A DNA stretch of 64,000 bases, taken from positions 174,186 to 238,185 of the forward strand of contig DATLIY010000006.1 in assembly GCA_035539175.1 (NCBI GenBank), given 5' to 3'. Both the position numbers and the translations under genes were made by a program. The stretch is from Acidisarcina sp. GTDB lineage: Bacteria; Acidobacteriota; Terriglobia; Terriglobales; Acidobacteriaceae. The notes under the pieces were generated by a model that saw only the letters and a program-made list of their open reading frames with translations, searched no databases and was not told the DNA's origin. Below, piece after piece: positions 1 through 8,414 of this stretch (position 1 is the first letter of the stretch; every line of letters starts with the position of its first letter).

Positions 1-525
1 CGCGTCCGCTGCCCGGTCCTGGCTATATTGGACACCACCCAGGTATCGCCAGGTCCGCCAATCCGTGGGCTGAAGTTGCAACGAGGCACGCAGCCATTTT
101 TCGGCTGATGCCAGGTCCTTCAATGCAACATAGTCCAACGCGATAAAACGAAGCTCGTCGGCATTCGGCTGGCGAAACTTTAGGATCGCCGAAAACATAT
201 CGAGCGAGCGGTCGAACTGATGATTCTGGTAGAGCGCAACTCCAAGCGTGGAATATAAATCGGCCGAGGGTCCCTTCTGCGCGATTTGCGCTTCGAGTTT
301 CTGCACGGCGAGCGCGGCTCCTGCCTGCTCGGACGATGGCTGCGTTTGGATGGAAGCGGCCGCTGGCCGGGCTGCGGAACGATTCCCGCGAAGGCCAGGT
401 TCAGGAAGAGTTGACTGTCCAGGAAGATTGGAAGGAAAACACAGCAGCAGGAGAAGAGCGGCGAGATATCGCCTCTCTACTCCTGCGCTGTGGGGAACAG
501 GAGATGGGCTCTTTGCAGAGCGCAT
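1..525 (-). CDS. TPR-type secreted protein, cut by the left window edge
   Basis: An open frame reads from an ATG at 525-523 to the window edge without a stop (175 codons seen). The N-terminus has a positively charged stretch and then a leucine run (LAALLLLLCF), consistent with a signal peptide. After a Pro/Ala/Gln-rich linker, helical repeats of TPR style follow, for example LYSTLGVALYQNHQFDRSLD and LASAEKWLRASLQLQPTDW with the usual spacing of small and aromatic residues. It lies 22 bp downstream of the TonB-dependent receptor on the same strand, so it is probably co-transcribed; TPR proteins next to Oar-like receptors are common in acidobacteria. A purine-rich AAGGAG touches the ATG directly, which is closer than usual, so the exact start is unsure. 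Function unknown. Confidence 0.7.
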   Translation of the reverse strand, partial: MRSAKSPSPVPHSAGVERRYLAALLLLLCFPSNLPGQSTLPEPGLRGNRSAARPAAASIQTQPSSEQAGAALAVQKLEAQIAQKGPSADLYSTLGVALYQNHQFDRSLDMFSAILKFRQPNADELRFIALDYVALKDLASAEKWLRASLQLQPTDWRTWRYLGGVQYSQDRAADA

Positions 526-547
526 CTCCTTCAAGTGGGCTGGGATA

Positions 548-3500
548 TCAGAACTCAAAGCGCACTCCCAACTGTCCAGTACGACGGCCGGAGACGCCTG
601 TTACGTGCCCGAAAAGCGGACTGCTGATGCTCGTGTTCGGGCCGCCCCAGTGGTGACGATTGAAGACATTGAACACATCGAAGCGAAGTGATCCATGGAT
701 GCGGTGCTCTTGTTTTCCGAGGAAGCCGAACGATTTCATGATGCTCATGTCTTCGCCGGCATAACCCCAATTTGTGAGAGCCGTGTAGCGCGCCGGCTGA
801 TTGCCGAACGAGCCATATGGTGGATCGCTGAACATCGTAGGATTGAAGTAGAGTCCGCTTGGGTCCGAAAGGTTCGACAGGTTCAGCGTCTTGAACTTGC
901 GTCCGGTACTCACGTTCGGATCACGGTTGGCGAAAACGCGGATCCACCCGGGATACGAGTTGCGCGACACGATTGCAGCGAACGGCGTCCCGGTGTTGTA
1001 GGAGAACTTCGAACCGATAGTGACTCCGCCGACGACGTAGTCGAGGGCGCGCGAGTTGGAAAGGAAGCGCTGTCCACGCCCGAACGGCAGATCATAGTTG
1101 AGGTAGCCCTTCAGCACGTGAGTCATGTTGTAGTCGAGTACGTCGTGCACACGCTGCGCGGCGTCATAGGGGTTCTGCGAATAAGCAGGCCCGGGACCGT
1201 CCTGGTAGGCTCCGCCGTCGCTCACGTTGCCTTCTGCTCGCGACAATGTGTAGTTGAAGTCGGTGGTAATGTTGTGCCAGTGGTTGGTTTCGATTTCAGC
1301 GATGAGGGCGCGGTAGTGGCTGCTTCCTCCGGGAGTCCCAACGAAGCGCGGTAATTGTCCCGCTGAGGCCAGTTGCGGAAACGGGTTGATGGCCTGATAT
1401 GCATAGCCCGAGAATCCCGCATACGGATACGGCACGCCTGCGGCAGCAGCGCTGGCCGCGTCAGTGACCTTATCGTTTACGTGGCCACTCTGCAGCAGCG
1501 GTAGATAGGTGTTAAGCGTCGGGTAATCGAGGCCAACAAGGCTGGGGTCGTGCAGCCGTTTTCCTGCGTTCTCAATGTAGTTCACCGAGAACACGGCATT
1601 GTTTGAAATAGCATATTGGAAGCCGACATTCCAGTTCTGGGTATAGCCGAGCTTCAACTGATCCGGCGAAACATACACTGCGCCGCCGGAAACATCGGTG
1701 AGAGTGCTAGTACGCGGCTTATACACTGGCTGGCCGGGATAACCGCCATCCCAGTTGAAGGCAATAGCATTCTGGGAAGGGTTCAGGACGTTGTTGGTGG
1801 CGATATAGCCAACCGCGCCGCCGCTGCCCGACAGCGGAACGCCGGTGAATTCATTAATTCCGAGCGGCACATAGAAGAGTCCGTAGGCTGCACGAATCAC
1901 CAGTTTCTTGTATGGCTGATACACGCCACCGATATGTGGTCCGAGTTGCAGATAGCTCTGGTTCTTCTCGAAGCTGGCGCTGCCGCTCTCAGCGAACTGG
2001 TAGGCGCCAGGAATGTTGCCCCAGTTCGGGTTATGCGCGGTAATGTCGAAGTTCATCCAATGGCCGTTCTTCTCATGAAAACGCCCGTTGAATTCATAAC
2101 GGAGGCCCAGGTTGAGCGTTAAGTTAGGACGAAGACGCCAGTCGTCCTGCGCATAAAGCGAGAACAACTTGCGGCGGCCGTGGAGCAGGAACTCTGCCGA
2201 ATTACTGGCGCTCTGTACGTTGCCCAGAAGAAAGTTGGCAAATGCGAAGCCGACGAACGGCTGCGCCTTCGGGTCGAGCGGCCCCATAGTCTGGTTGGAG
2301 AAGTTGTATGTCTGCTGGCCCCCAGTCGTGCGGCTATTGACGATCTTTGCAATGAAGTCGCCACCGAACTTGAAGGTGTGTAGTCCGTGCGTCCAAGTAA
2401 CGGCATCGTTGAAGATCATGGCCGAGAAGACGTAGCCGTCCGCAAAGCGGGATCCGATAGACGGTTCTCCGTAACCAAGCGATTGATCCCTAAAATTGAT
2501 GACCGGCATGTTCTTGATGCCGAGGGTCTGGCTGAAGCCGAGGGAAGCCGCATCGACGGAGTGGTCTGGCTGGTCGGCCGCCATATTTTCGTTGTAGGCT
2601 ACCGATGCGAAGTTGAGAAGCGACGGGGAAAGCGTGGAGGTGAGTTGCACGCGAAGTGCACGGTTCACCTGCCGTTGCTTCTGCCCCTGACCTAGCGGAC
2701 CGCCATCGGCGGAGCCCGTCTGCCAGGGGTTGGTTCCGTTAATCCGCGGCAACGACCACCAATTGTAGGACGATGTCAGTCGCTCGGTCTCCGTGATCTG
2801 GTGATCGAACTTCAGATCGAGGTGCTGGTTGGTGAGCGACGGAATGCCTGAGAATGCAGGATAGTTGTTGAGCAGGCTGCTGTTGGTTGGCTGGTAGTAC
2901 TGCTTGTATATGTTGGCTACCTTCGCGGATATCTGGCTAATGTTCGCTGAAGGGATGACGTTCCCTGCGAAAGGCGAATAGCAGGTTGTACCGTTAATGA
3001 CCCGGGCAGTGTATGGATCGAAGATCTGGCCCTTCACATAAGGCTGCCCCGTACAGGGATTGATGACTGACAGCGGCGTGCTCAGCAGGGCGGAGAAGTC
3101 GCCATTTAGGAAGGCCGTCGTGGGAACGGTGGTACCGTTCTGCTGGTAAACGAGCTGTGACTGAAAATAATTTTCCCAGTCTCCGAAGATGAAGGTATGG
3201 TTTTTCCAGATGGGGCCGCCTAAGCTATAGCCTTGGTCATGGAAGCGGTCCAATGGACGCTTGTATTTGTGCGCGCAGGTAGCGTCTCCGGGGGCGCACT
3301 TGGACAGGAAGTATTTATTGCTCCAGGTGTTGGCGTCCAAAGCCTCGTTTGCCAGGAACCCGTAGGCACTGCCATGAATGGTGTTGGTGCCCGACTTGAG
3401 TTCCATGATTAGGTCGCCTCCGCCGGTGCGGGCGGCTTCGGCGGTGATGCCACTGGTCTGCACCTCGAACTGCTTGACGGCTTCCATGCCGACCACCTGG

Positions 3501-4186
3501 ACGAATCCTTCCAGGCCTGCGGAGGCGTCTGTGCCATCCACGATGACATTCTTGGTCATATCCTGCGAGCCGGCAATGTGACCTGCGTAGTTACCGCCGG
3601 TCGTTGTTGGAGCCAGCGAGTATGCAAACGACGTAATGTCGCGGCCCCCATTAACCGAGAGCGGCAGATTTACGAGGGCGTCTGCATCGACATTAAAATT
3701 AATGACAGAGCGCTCACTTTCCATGATCGGCAATGCATCAGAAACCACGACCGTCTCGGAGGCATTGCCGATCCCGAGTGTTTCATTCAACTCGGCAACC
3801 TGGCCAATGCGGAGCTCGACACCAGTCTGCTCGACAGTCTTGAAGCCGCTCTTCGAGAACCTCACCGAATACACGCCAATCGGCAGGTCGGAGATTCGGT
3901 ATGTTCCGGTGTCATTGCTCACGCCATTGAAGGTGACCCCGGTGGCGACGTTTCTTGCGGTAACGCTCACCCCGGAAACTACGGCTCCGGTCAGGTCAGA
4001 GACGCTTCCCGTGATGCCACCGAGGTTGATCTGCGCCAGGGCTCCGCGGGTGAGGAGTATGACACTCAAAAGGAGCAAGAGGAGTCGTGACCATTTTGGG
4101 ATCCTTGAACTGAATCTGGCTGAACGCTGGAAAATCGGTCGTCCCCCGGGTACGTTGATGCTGTGAGGTGTAGCTTCCAAAGCCAT
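548..4186 (-). CDS. Oar-like TonB-dependent receptor 1
   Basis: Outer-membrane receptor of 1212 aa, the size typical of acidobacterial Oar/CarA-like proteins. The start has a GGAGGG Shine-Dalgarno about 8 bp upstream. A long charged N-region is followed by a leucine-rich hydrophobic core and a likely signal peptidase site after RGALA (about residue 51). Residues about 52-145 form a carboxypeptidase regulatory-like beta-sandwich (GGITGSVSDLTGAVVSGVSV). A plug-like segment follows at about 150-265 (VIVDGTDASAG, SGTNTIHGSAYG), then a long beta-barrel rich in aromatic and Asn residues ending in GQLGVRFEF with the terminal Phe expected of outer-membrane barrels. It probably takes up an oligosaccharide or peptide ligand with TonB energy; the substrate is not evident. 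It is divergent from a transmembrane winged-helix regulator, which suggests local control. Confidence 0.93.
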   Translation of the reverse strand: MALEATPHSINVPGGRPIFQRSARFSSRIPKWSRLLLLLLSVILLTRGALAQINLGGITGSVSDLTGAVVSGVSVTARNVATGVTFNGVSNDTGTYRISDLPIGVYSVRFSKSGFKTVEQTGVELRIGQVAELNETLGIGNASETVVVSDALPIMESERSVINFNVDADALVNLPLSVNGGRDITSFAYSLAPTTTGGNYAGHIAGSQDMTKNVIVDGTDASAGLEGFVQVVGMEAVKQFEVQTSGITAEAARTGGGDLIMELKSGTNTIHGSAYGFLANEALDANTWSNKYFLSKCAPGDATCAHKYKRPLDRFHDQGYSLGGPIWKNHTFIFGDWENYFQSQLVYQQNGTTVPTTAFLNGDFSALLSTPLSVINPCTGQPYVKGQIFDPYTARVINGTTCYSPFAGNVIPSANISQISAKVANIYKQYYQPTNSSLLNNYPAFSGIPSLTNQHLDLKFDHQITETERLTSSYNWWSLPRINGTNPWQTGSADGGPLGQGQKQRQVNRALRVQLTSTLSPSLLNFASVAYNENMAADQPDHSVDAASLGFSQTLGIKNMPVINFRDQSLGYGEPSIGSRFADGYVFSAMIFNDAVTWTHGLHTFKFGGDFIAKIVNSRTTGGQQTYNFSNQTMGPLDPKAQPFVGFAFANFLLGNVQSASNSAEFLLHGRRKLFSLYAQDDWRLRPNLTLNLGLRYEFNGRFHEKNGHWMNFDITAHNPNWGNIPGAYQFAESGSASFEKNQSYLQLGPHIGGVYQPYKKLVIRAAYGLFYVPLGINEFTGVPLSGSGGAVGYIATNNVLNPSQNAIAFNWDGGYPGQPVYKPRTSTLTDVSGGAVYVSPDQLKLGYTQNWNVGFQYAISNNAVFSVNYIENAGKRLHDPSLVGLDYPTLNTYLPLLQSGHVNDKVTDAASAAAAGVPYPYAGFSGYAYQAINPFPQLASAGQLPRFVGTPGGSSHYRALIAEIETNHWHNITTDFNYTLSRAEGNVSDGGAYQDGPGPAYSQNPYDAAQRVHDVLDYNMTHVLKGYLNYDLPFGRGQRFLSNSRALDYVVGGVTIGSKFSYNTGTPFAAIVSRNSYPGWIRVFANRDPNVSTGRKFKTLNLSNLSDPSGLYFNPTMFSDPPYGSFGNQPARYTALTNWGYAGEDMSIMKSFGFLGKQEHRIHGSLRFDVFNVFNRHHWGGPNTSISSPLFGHVTGVSGRRTGQLGVRFEF

Positions 4187-4249
4187 TTATGCTGCCCTCC
4201 TTTTTGGTGCATAGGAAACTGCGAGGTTGGTGTGCTTGCCAATAAAAGC

Positions 4250-4270
4250 TTTCATGCGATATTCATGAAA
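4250..4270. promoter_or_regulatory. Inverted repeat in the receptor 1/regulator 1 intergenic region
   Basis: Perfect 7-bp arms TTTCATG and CATGAAA are separated by 7 bp. The site lies in the 254-bp gap between divergent start codons, where an operator would be expected. It could serve either promoter. Assignment as an operator is inference. Confidence 0.4.
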
Positions 4271-4279
4271 AGGGATGAA

Positions 4280-4301
4280 CCGGATAAATCCCGGATAAAT
4301 C
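4280..4301. promoter_or_regulatory. Perfect 11-bp tandem direct repeat, candidate regulator box
   Basis: The unit CCGGATAAATC occurs twice head to tail without a gap. OmpR/PhoB-family winged-helix proteins typically bind direct repeats with a period of about one helical turn, and the adjacent gene at 4441 encodes such a domain. The pair is therefore a plausible autoregulatory site or receptor control site. I did not find a convincing copy beside the second regulator or receptor. Confidence 0.4.
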
Positions 4302-4440
4302 CATGTAATTTCCTCATGGAGCTATTATTTTCAACGAGTTACGGGTGCCAACGGAGACGTGCTACACTTCAGCGCGGGCTGCAGAGTGAGATTTTTCACC
4401 GGGGTATGGTATCGTTCCCATTACGAGAGGTCGGTTTTAG

Positions 4441-5733
4441 ATGGTGAGTGCGCGGGAGCTAACGGATCAGGGGCTTCTCGCGGACGCGCGCTGGCAACTC
4501 GTGGAGAGGATTGTCGCGACGGAGCCATTTCGACGTTCGGCCCGATATCGCGATCTGCTTCGTTATCTTGTCGAGCGCGCCATTACCAATCACCCGGAAG
4601 ATCTGTCCGAGACGCATATTGGACAGGCTGTCTTTGGCAAGCGACCCGATTACAGTCCTACCGAAGACAGCACAGTTCGAGTTCATGTACGTCAGCTCCG
4701 GCTCAAACTCCACGAATACTTCGACGTAGCCGGCCGCGAAGAATCGATCCTGCTGGAGATTCCTAAGGGTGGGTTTGTACCTATCTTTAGGGAGGGAGTC
4801 CGGACGGTGGCTCCGTCCTTAGCCGACGCGCCGCCAGCGGAATCGCCAGCGACAGTTGCTGAGGTGAGGCCGAGGTCCCGCTTTATCATTCCAAGCCTGC
4901 TGGGTACGATCGCGCTCCTGCTCGCTGTGATCGCCTATCTGTCGTTTCTGCTTCAAACGTCCGCGCCACCCACGCACACGCCTTGGCCGCTCTCATTTTT
5001 TGTAAGTTCAGACGAGCCAACCGCCATTGTGACTGCCGATGTGAATTACGGGATGATGAATCTGATCCAGCAGAAGCATCGGACGCTACAGGAGTACCTG
5101 ACGAAGGAGGCGGGAACGGCTACTTCATCAGGCCCGGACCAGAGTCTGCTCGGCTACATTGGCCTCTCGAGCCTGACTTCCTCCGCAGATGCGGTGATCG
5201 CTGCCGGGCTTTCGTCCCTGATGGCGGGGTCGCACCGCCAAGTATCGGTTCGCTCTGCCCGCGATCTGCGCCCGCGTGATCTTGATTTCGGTAATTTTAT
5301 CTTTCTCGGTAGTCCCACTTCGAATCCCTGGGTTTCAGAGTATCTGGACCGGACAAACTTCGAAGAAGAGGAGGATACGAGCGGCGGATACATTTGGAAG
5401 AATAAGTCACCCAGGCCAGGGGAACAATCCTCATTTAAATGTTTGAAGCAGACAGGGACGTCTGGCGATGATTATGCCGACATCGCATTTCTTCCGGGCC
5501 GGACGGGGAAGGGGTACGTCCTCATCCTTCAGGGGTGCCAACAGGAAGGGACGGAAAGTACGCTGCTGTATCTGGGAGCTGAGAATCGCCGCCGCGACCT
5601 GCTCAAGGCGCTGGGCTTTTCGCGCCCACCGGACAAACCAGTGTTTTTTGAGGCACTGATCCGAACTCAAGTGATTGCGGGGGCTCCGAGCTCAACCACG
5701 GTCGTCGCCGCGCGCGTGGTGAATGCGCCTTGA
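4441..5733 (+). CDS. Transmembrane winged-helix (ToxR/CadC-like) regulator 1
   Basis: A 430-aa one-component membrane regulator. Residues about 15-118 form an OmpR/PhoB-type winged helix: an N-terminal helical part, a recognition helix around STVRVHVRQLRLKLHEY (78-94) and a wing around ILLEIPKGGFVPIF (103-116). A Pro/Ala linker leads to one membrane segment at about 148-171. The remaining 260 residues should be periplasmic and contain blocks shared with the paralogue at 24902: RDLRPRDLDFGNFIF..SNPW, GKGYVLI and FFEALIR. I do not recognise this periplasmic domain. The gene is divergent from receptor 1. A GAGAGG sequence about 11 bp upstream supports the ATG. Role as a sensor of periplasmic signal controlling the receptor is inference. 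Confidence 0.75.
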   Translation: MVSARELTDQGLLADARWQLVERIVATEPFRRSARYRDLLRYLVERAITNHPEDLSETHIGQAVFGKRPDYSPTEDSTVRVHVRQLRLKLHEYFDVAGREESILLEIPKGGFVPIFREGVRTVAPSLADAPPAESPATVAEVRPRSRFIIPSLLGTIALLLAVIAYLSFLLQTSAPPTHTPWPLSFFVSSDEPTAIVTADVNYGMMNLIQQKHRTLQEYLTKEAGTATSSGPDQSLLGYIGLSSLTSSADAVIAAGLSSLMAGSHRQVSVRSARDLRPRDLDFGNFIFLGSPTSNPWVSEYLDRTNFEEEEDTSGGYIWKNKSPRPGEQSSFKCLKQTGTSGDDYADIAFLPGRTGKGYVLILQGCQQEGTESTLLYLGAENRRRDLLKALGFSRPPDKPVFFEALIRTQVIAGAPSSTTVVAARVVNAP

Positions 5734-5973
5734 GCGAACGGATGCAGAATAAATCTATGTTTCGGCTTGCTATAACCTTTTCCCCACAATAACTGAAAGA
5801 ATCGGAATTCCGAGCGACCTTCCTGAACCCACCATAAATAACGCGCCATCGCGTACCCTCCCCGCATTTCTGCCATGCATGCTTCACAGAAGATAGCCTC
5901 GCATTCCGGGACCTTTGCGCTCTGGCACTGACTAAAGTTGTCGGCGGCCCCTGTCGACAACTATTAAAACATC

Positions 5974-6477
5974 GTGAAAATCCTTCAACTCTGTCCCCTT
6001 GCGCTATTTGTTTTGGGTGCTGTGGCGATTGCTCAAAACACCATGACCGTTTCGTCGACGTTCACAAAACCCGGACAACCCATCTCTAAGGTGTGCCAAG
6101 ATCAGGTCGCCGTTTGGCGAACCATAGCCCCGCAGTTCCCCCATCCGAAGAAGTGGTCGTGGTTCATCCTATGTGACGACAATGCCTGGAAACTCTATCT
6201 GCAACATTCGGGCCAGGTGTTACCGGTGAGTACTATTTATAGCTCGACCGACATTGATGCCGGCACAACCTTTCTTCGGGGCACGACGCTGCTGCATCCT
6301 GATCTTCCCGAGGCTGCTCCCGACCACGTGATCGCCCATGAGCTTGCCCACATCATGCTTCACAGTCGAGACGAAGCCGTAGTTGAGGCACAGACTCGCA
6401 AGTGGCTGGAGCGGCAAAAACATGCTGTCGGCAGCCTGGTTCCTTTCAACCTGCCGAAACCGTCGGGTGCCAACTGA
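5974..6477 (+). CDS. Small secreted protein with HEXXH metallopeptidase motif
   Basis: A 167-aa protein from a GTG start. Residues 1-20 are a clear signal peptide (hydrophobic core LALFVLGAVAIA). The motif HELAH at about 122-126 is a zinc-binding HEXXH site, and Glu residues 8 and 12 positions further on (SRDEAVVEAQ) could supply the third ligand as in gluzincins. Two Cys residues (about 41 and 67) may form a disulfide. The mature domain is short for a classical protease, so it could be a minimal peptidase or a degenerate relative. It has no co-directional partner; the flanking intergenic regions are about 240-260 bp. Substrate unknown. Confidence 0.65.
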   Translation: MKILQLCPLALFVLGAVAIAQNTMTVSSTFTKPGQPISKVCQDQVAVWRTIAPQFPHPKKWSWFILCDDNAWKLYLQHSGQVLPVSTIYSSTDIDAGTTFLRGTTLLHPDLPEAAPDHVIAHELAHIMLHSRDEAVVEAQTRKWLERQKHAVGSLVPFNLPKPSGAN

Positions 6478-6735
6478 GGAAGCGGGACTTGTAGGGTTTG
6501 TGTGGCTCACGGCATCCCGGGATTGGCGAGACTTCGAAGGAGAGGGCAACTCGGTTTATAGTTGAGCCGCTCGATGATTTCTGGCCCACCGAGGCGGATT
6601 TCGCCAAATGGCCCGAGCCGGAAGACATTGGTGAAGTTGTTCTCTCTCTATCTATACAGTGAGATGCCAGAGTTATTCGCGGCGTGGCTGTATCTCTGTA
6701 TACGGCAATCCACATCCTATAAGCGAGCGTGCACT

Positions 6736-8234
6736 ATGCCAGACTTTAGATCAGGTTTTCCTTTAAAGGACCTTCTGGACGGGCGACCCGTTGCCGGTAA
6801 GGTCGAGGACAACGATGTACTCCTCGTGCGGCATGGAAGCGAGGTGTTTGCAGTTGGGGCATTCTGTACTCACTATCACGGCTCGTTAGCGGACGGGCTT
6901 GTGGTCGATGACACGCTCCGGTGCCCGTTGCACCATGCATGCTTCAGCTTGCGAACGGGGGAGGCACTTCGAGCTCCAGCGTTTGACAGCATTGATTGCT
7001 GGGCGACCGAGATTGTCCAAGACATGGTGTACGTGCGCCAAAAGATATCGCGGCCCGTGGAGGAGTTGAAAGCTCCTGCTGGCGCACCAAAATCCGTCGT
7101 CATCATCGGAGGCGGTGCAGCAGCCTTCTCTGCTGCAGAGATGCTTCGCCGGGAGGGATACCAGGGAGAGCTGACGATGCTCAGTTCTGATGATGTCGTG
7201 CCGTGTGACAGGCCAATCTCTCGAAAGACTATCTGGCTGGAACCGCGCCTCCCGAGTGGATTCCCTTGAAGCCTGCTGACTTCTATTCCTCTTTGAAGAT
7301 CAACCTGATGCTAGGGACGCGTGTCACGGCCATTAAGCCGGAGATGAAAGAGGTCGTAAGCGAGTCCGGAAAATCATTCCAATATGATTCGCTTCTGTTG
7401 GCGACTGGAGCCGATCCAGTACATTTGCCGCTTTCCGGAGCATCCGATTCTCAGGTCTACTATCTACGGTCGTTTGACGACAGCAAGTTGATCGCGGAGA
7501 AGGCTTCGGCTGCTCGCATGGTTATCGTTATCGGCGCAAGTTTCATCGGCCTCGAAGTAGCGGCATAGTTACGTGCGCGGAACATTGAGGTGCATGTTGT
7601 TGCGCCGGAGGAGCAGCCTCTGGCGAAGGTTCTGGGAAGGGAAGTAGGCGAGTTCATTCGCACGTTGCATGAGTCTCATGGCGTCGTATTCCACCTGCAG
7701 CGAACTGTTGCCAGCGTGAATTCTACAGGCGCAGTTCTGAGCGATGGAACATCCATCGCCGCTGACTTTATCGTAGTTGGAGCTGGTGTCCGACCGTCCT
7801 TAACACTCGCGGAACTCGCTGGCCTGAATCTTGACCATGGTGTGTTAGTGGATCAATACCTGGAGACGAGTTGCCAGGGAATCTTCGCGGCTGGCGACAT
7901 TGCCTGCTGGCCGGATCCGCATACCGGGCGCTCGATCAGGGTGGAGCATTGGGTTGTCGCAGAACGCCAGGGGCAGGTTGCTGCAAGAAACATGCTTGGC
8001 CAGAAAGTGCCCTTTGATGCTGTCCCGTTTTTTTGGAGTCAGCACTATGATGTCACGATAAATTACACGGGTCATGCTGAGCGGTGGGATAGCATCCACA
8101 TCGACGGATCTCTTGCAGAGCGAAGCTGTGCGATCGAGTATCAGCTTGGCGGTAAGGTCCTTGCGGTTGCCACGATTGGCCGAGATCTAGCGTGCCTCGA
8201 AGCAGAACGCAAAATGGAGCAGAGCAACGGCTAG
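6736..8234 (+). pseudogene. Rieske/FAD-dependent oxidoreductase (AIFM3-like), broken by a frameshift and an amber stop
   Basis: The start is taken as ATG at 6736 (MPDFRSGFPLKDLL). Residues about 1-105 are a Rieske ferredoxin domain with CTHYHG and CPLHHACF cluster ligands. A pyridine nucleotide-disulfide oxidoreductase domain follows with a GGGAAA dinucleotide motif. The frame breaks at about 7213-7217: after CDRP one base is missing, and the next frame continues as LSKDYLAG..PEWIPLKPADF, the family sequence. A TAG at 7566-7568 then interrupts GLEVAA*LRARNIEV where the family usually has a Ser codon (TCG to TAG would be one change). The rest, including the second FAD motif GIFAAGDIA, is intact to 8234. 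Unbroken, it would be about 500 aa, the normal length. Either a decaying gene or two sequencing errors. Confidence 0.85.
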
Positions 8235-8345
8235 CGACAGAGTGGCACGGGGGAGGAGCCGCTGCTGCAGATTGCATATTGTTTTTTATTTTGATCCTGG
8301 CGTTCGTCCACCAGGCAAAGAAGTAGACGATCTACCCATACTAAT

Positions 8346-8391
8346 GGGTTGCGAGAAGACGATCGGAACGACCTGAATCTTGTCGCAACCC
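8346..8391 (-). terminator. Hairpin downstream of the RND pump operon
   Basis: Perfect 9-bp arms GGGTTGCGA and TCGCAACCC with a 28-nt loop, 24 bp past the stop of the outer-membrane factor gene. It has no clear T-run, so it may be an mRNA-stabilising 3' structure more than an intrinsic terminator. Confidence 0.3.
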
Positions 8392-8414
8392 AGGATCTAT
8401 TTCTGGGTGGTGGC

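Noticed and set aside
695..1354. Long plus-strand frame opposite receptor 1
   Set aside because: It lies antisense to a clearly coding receptor gene, has no family motif and its codon pattern mirrors the coding strand.
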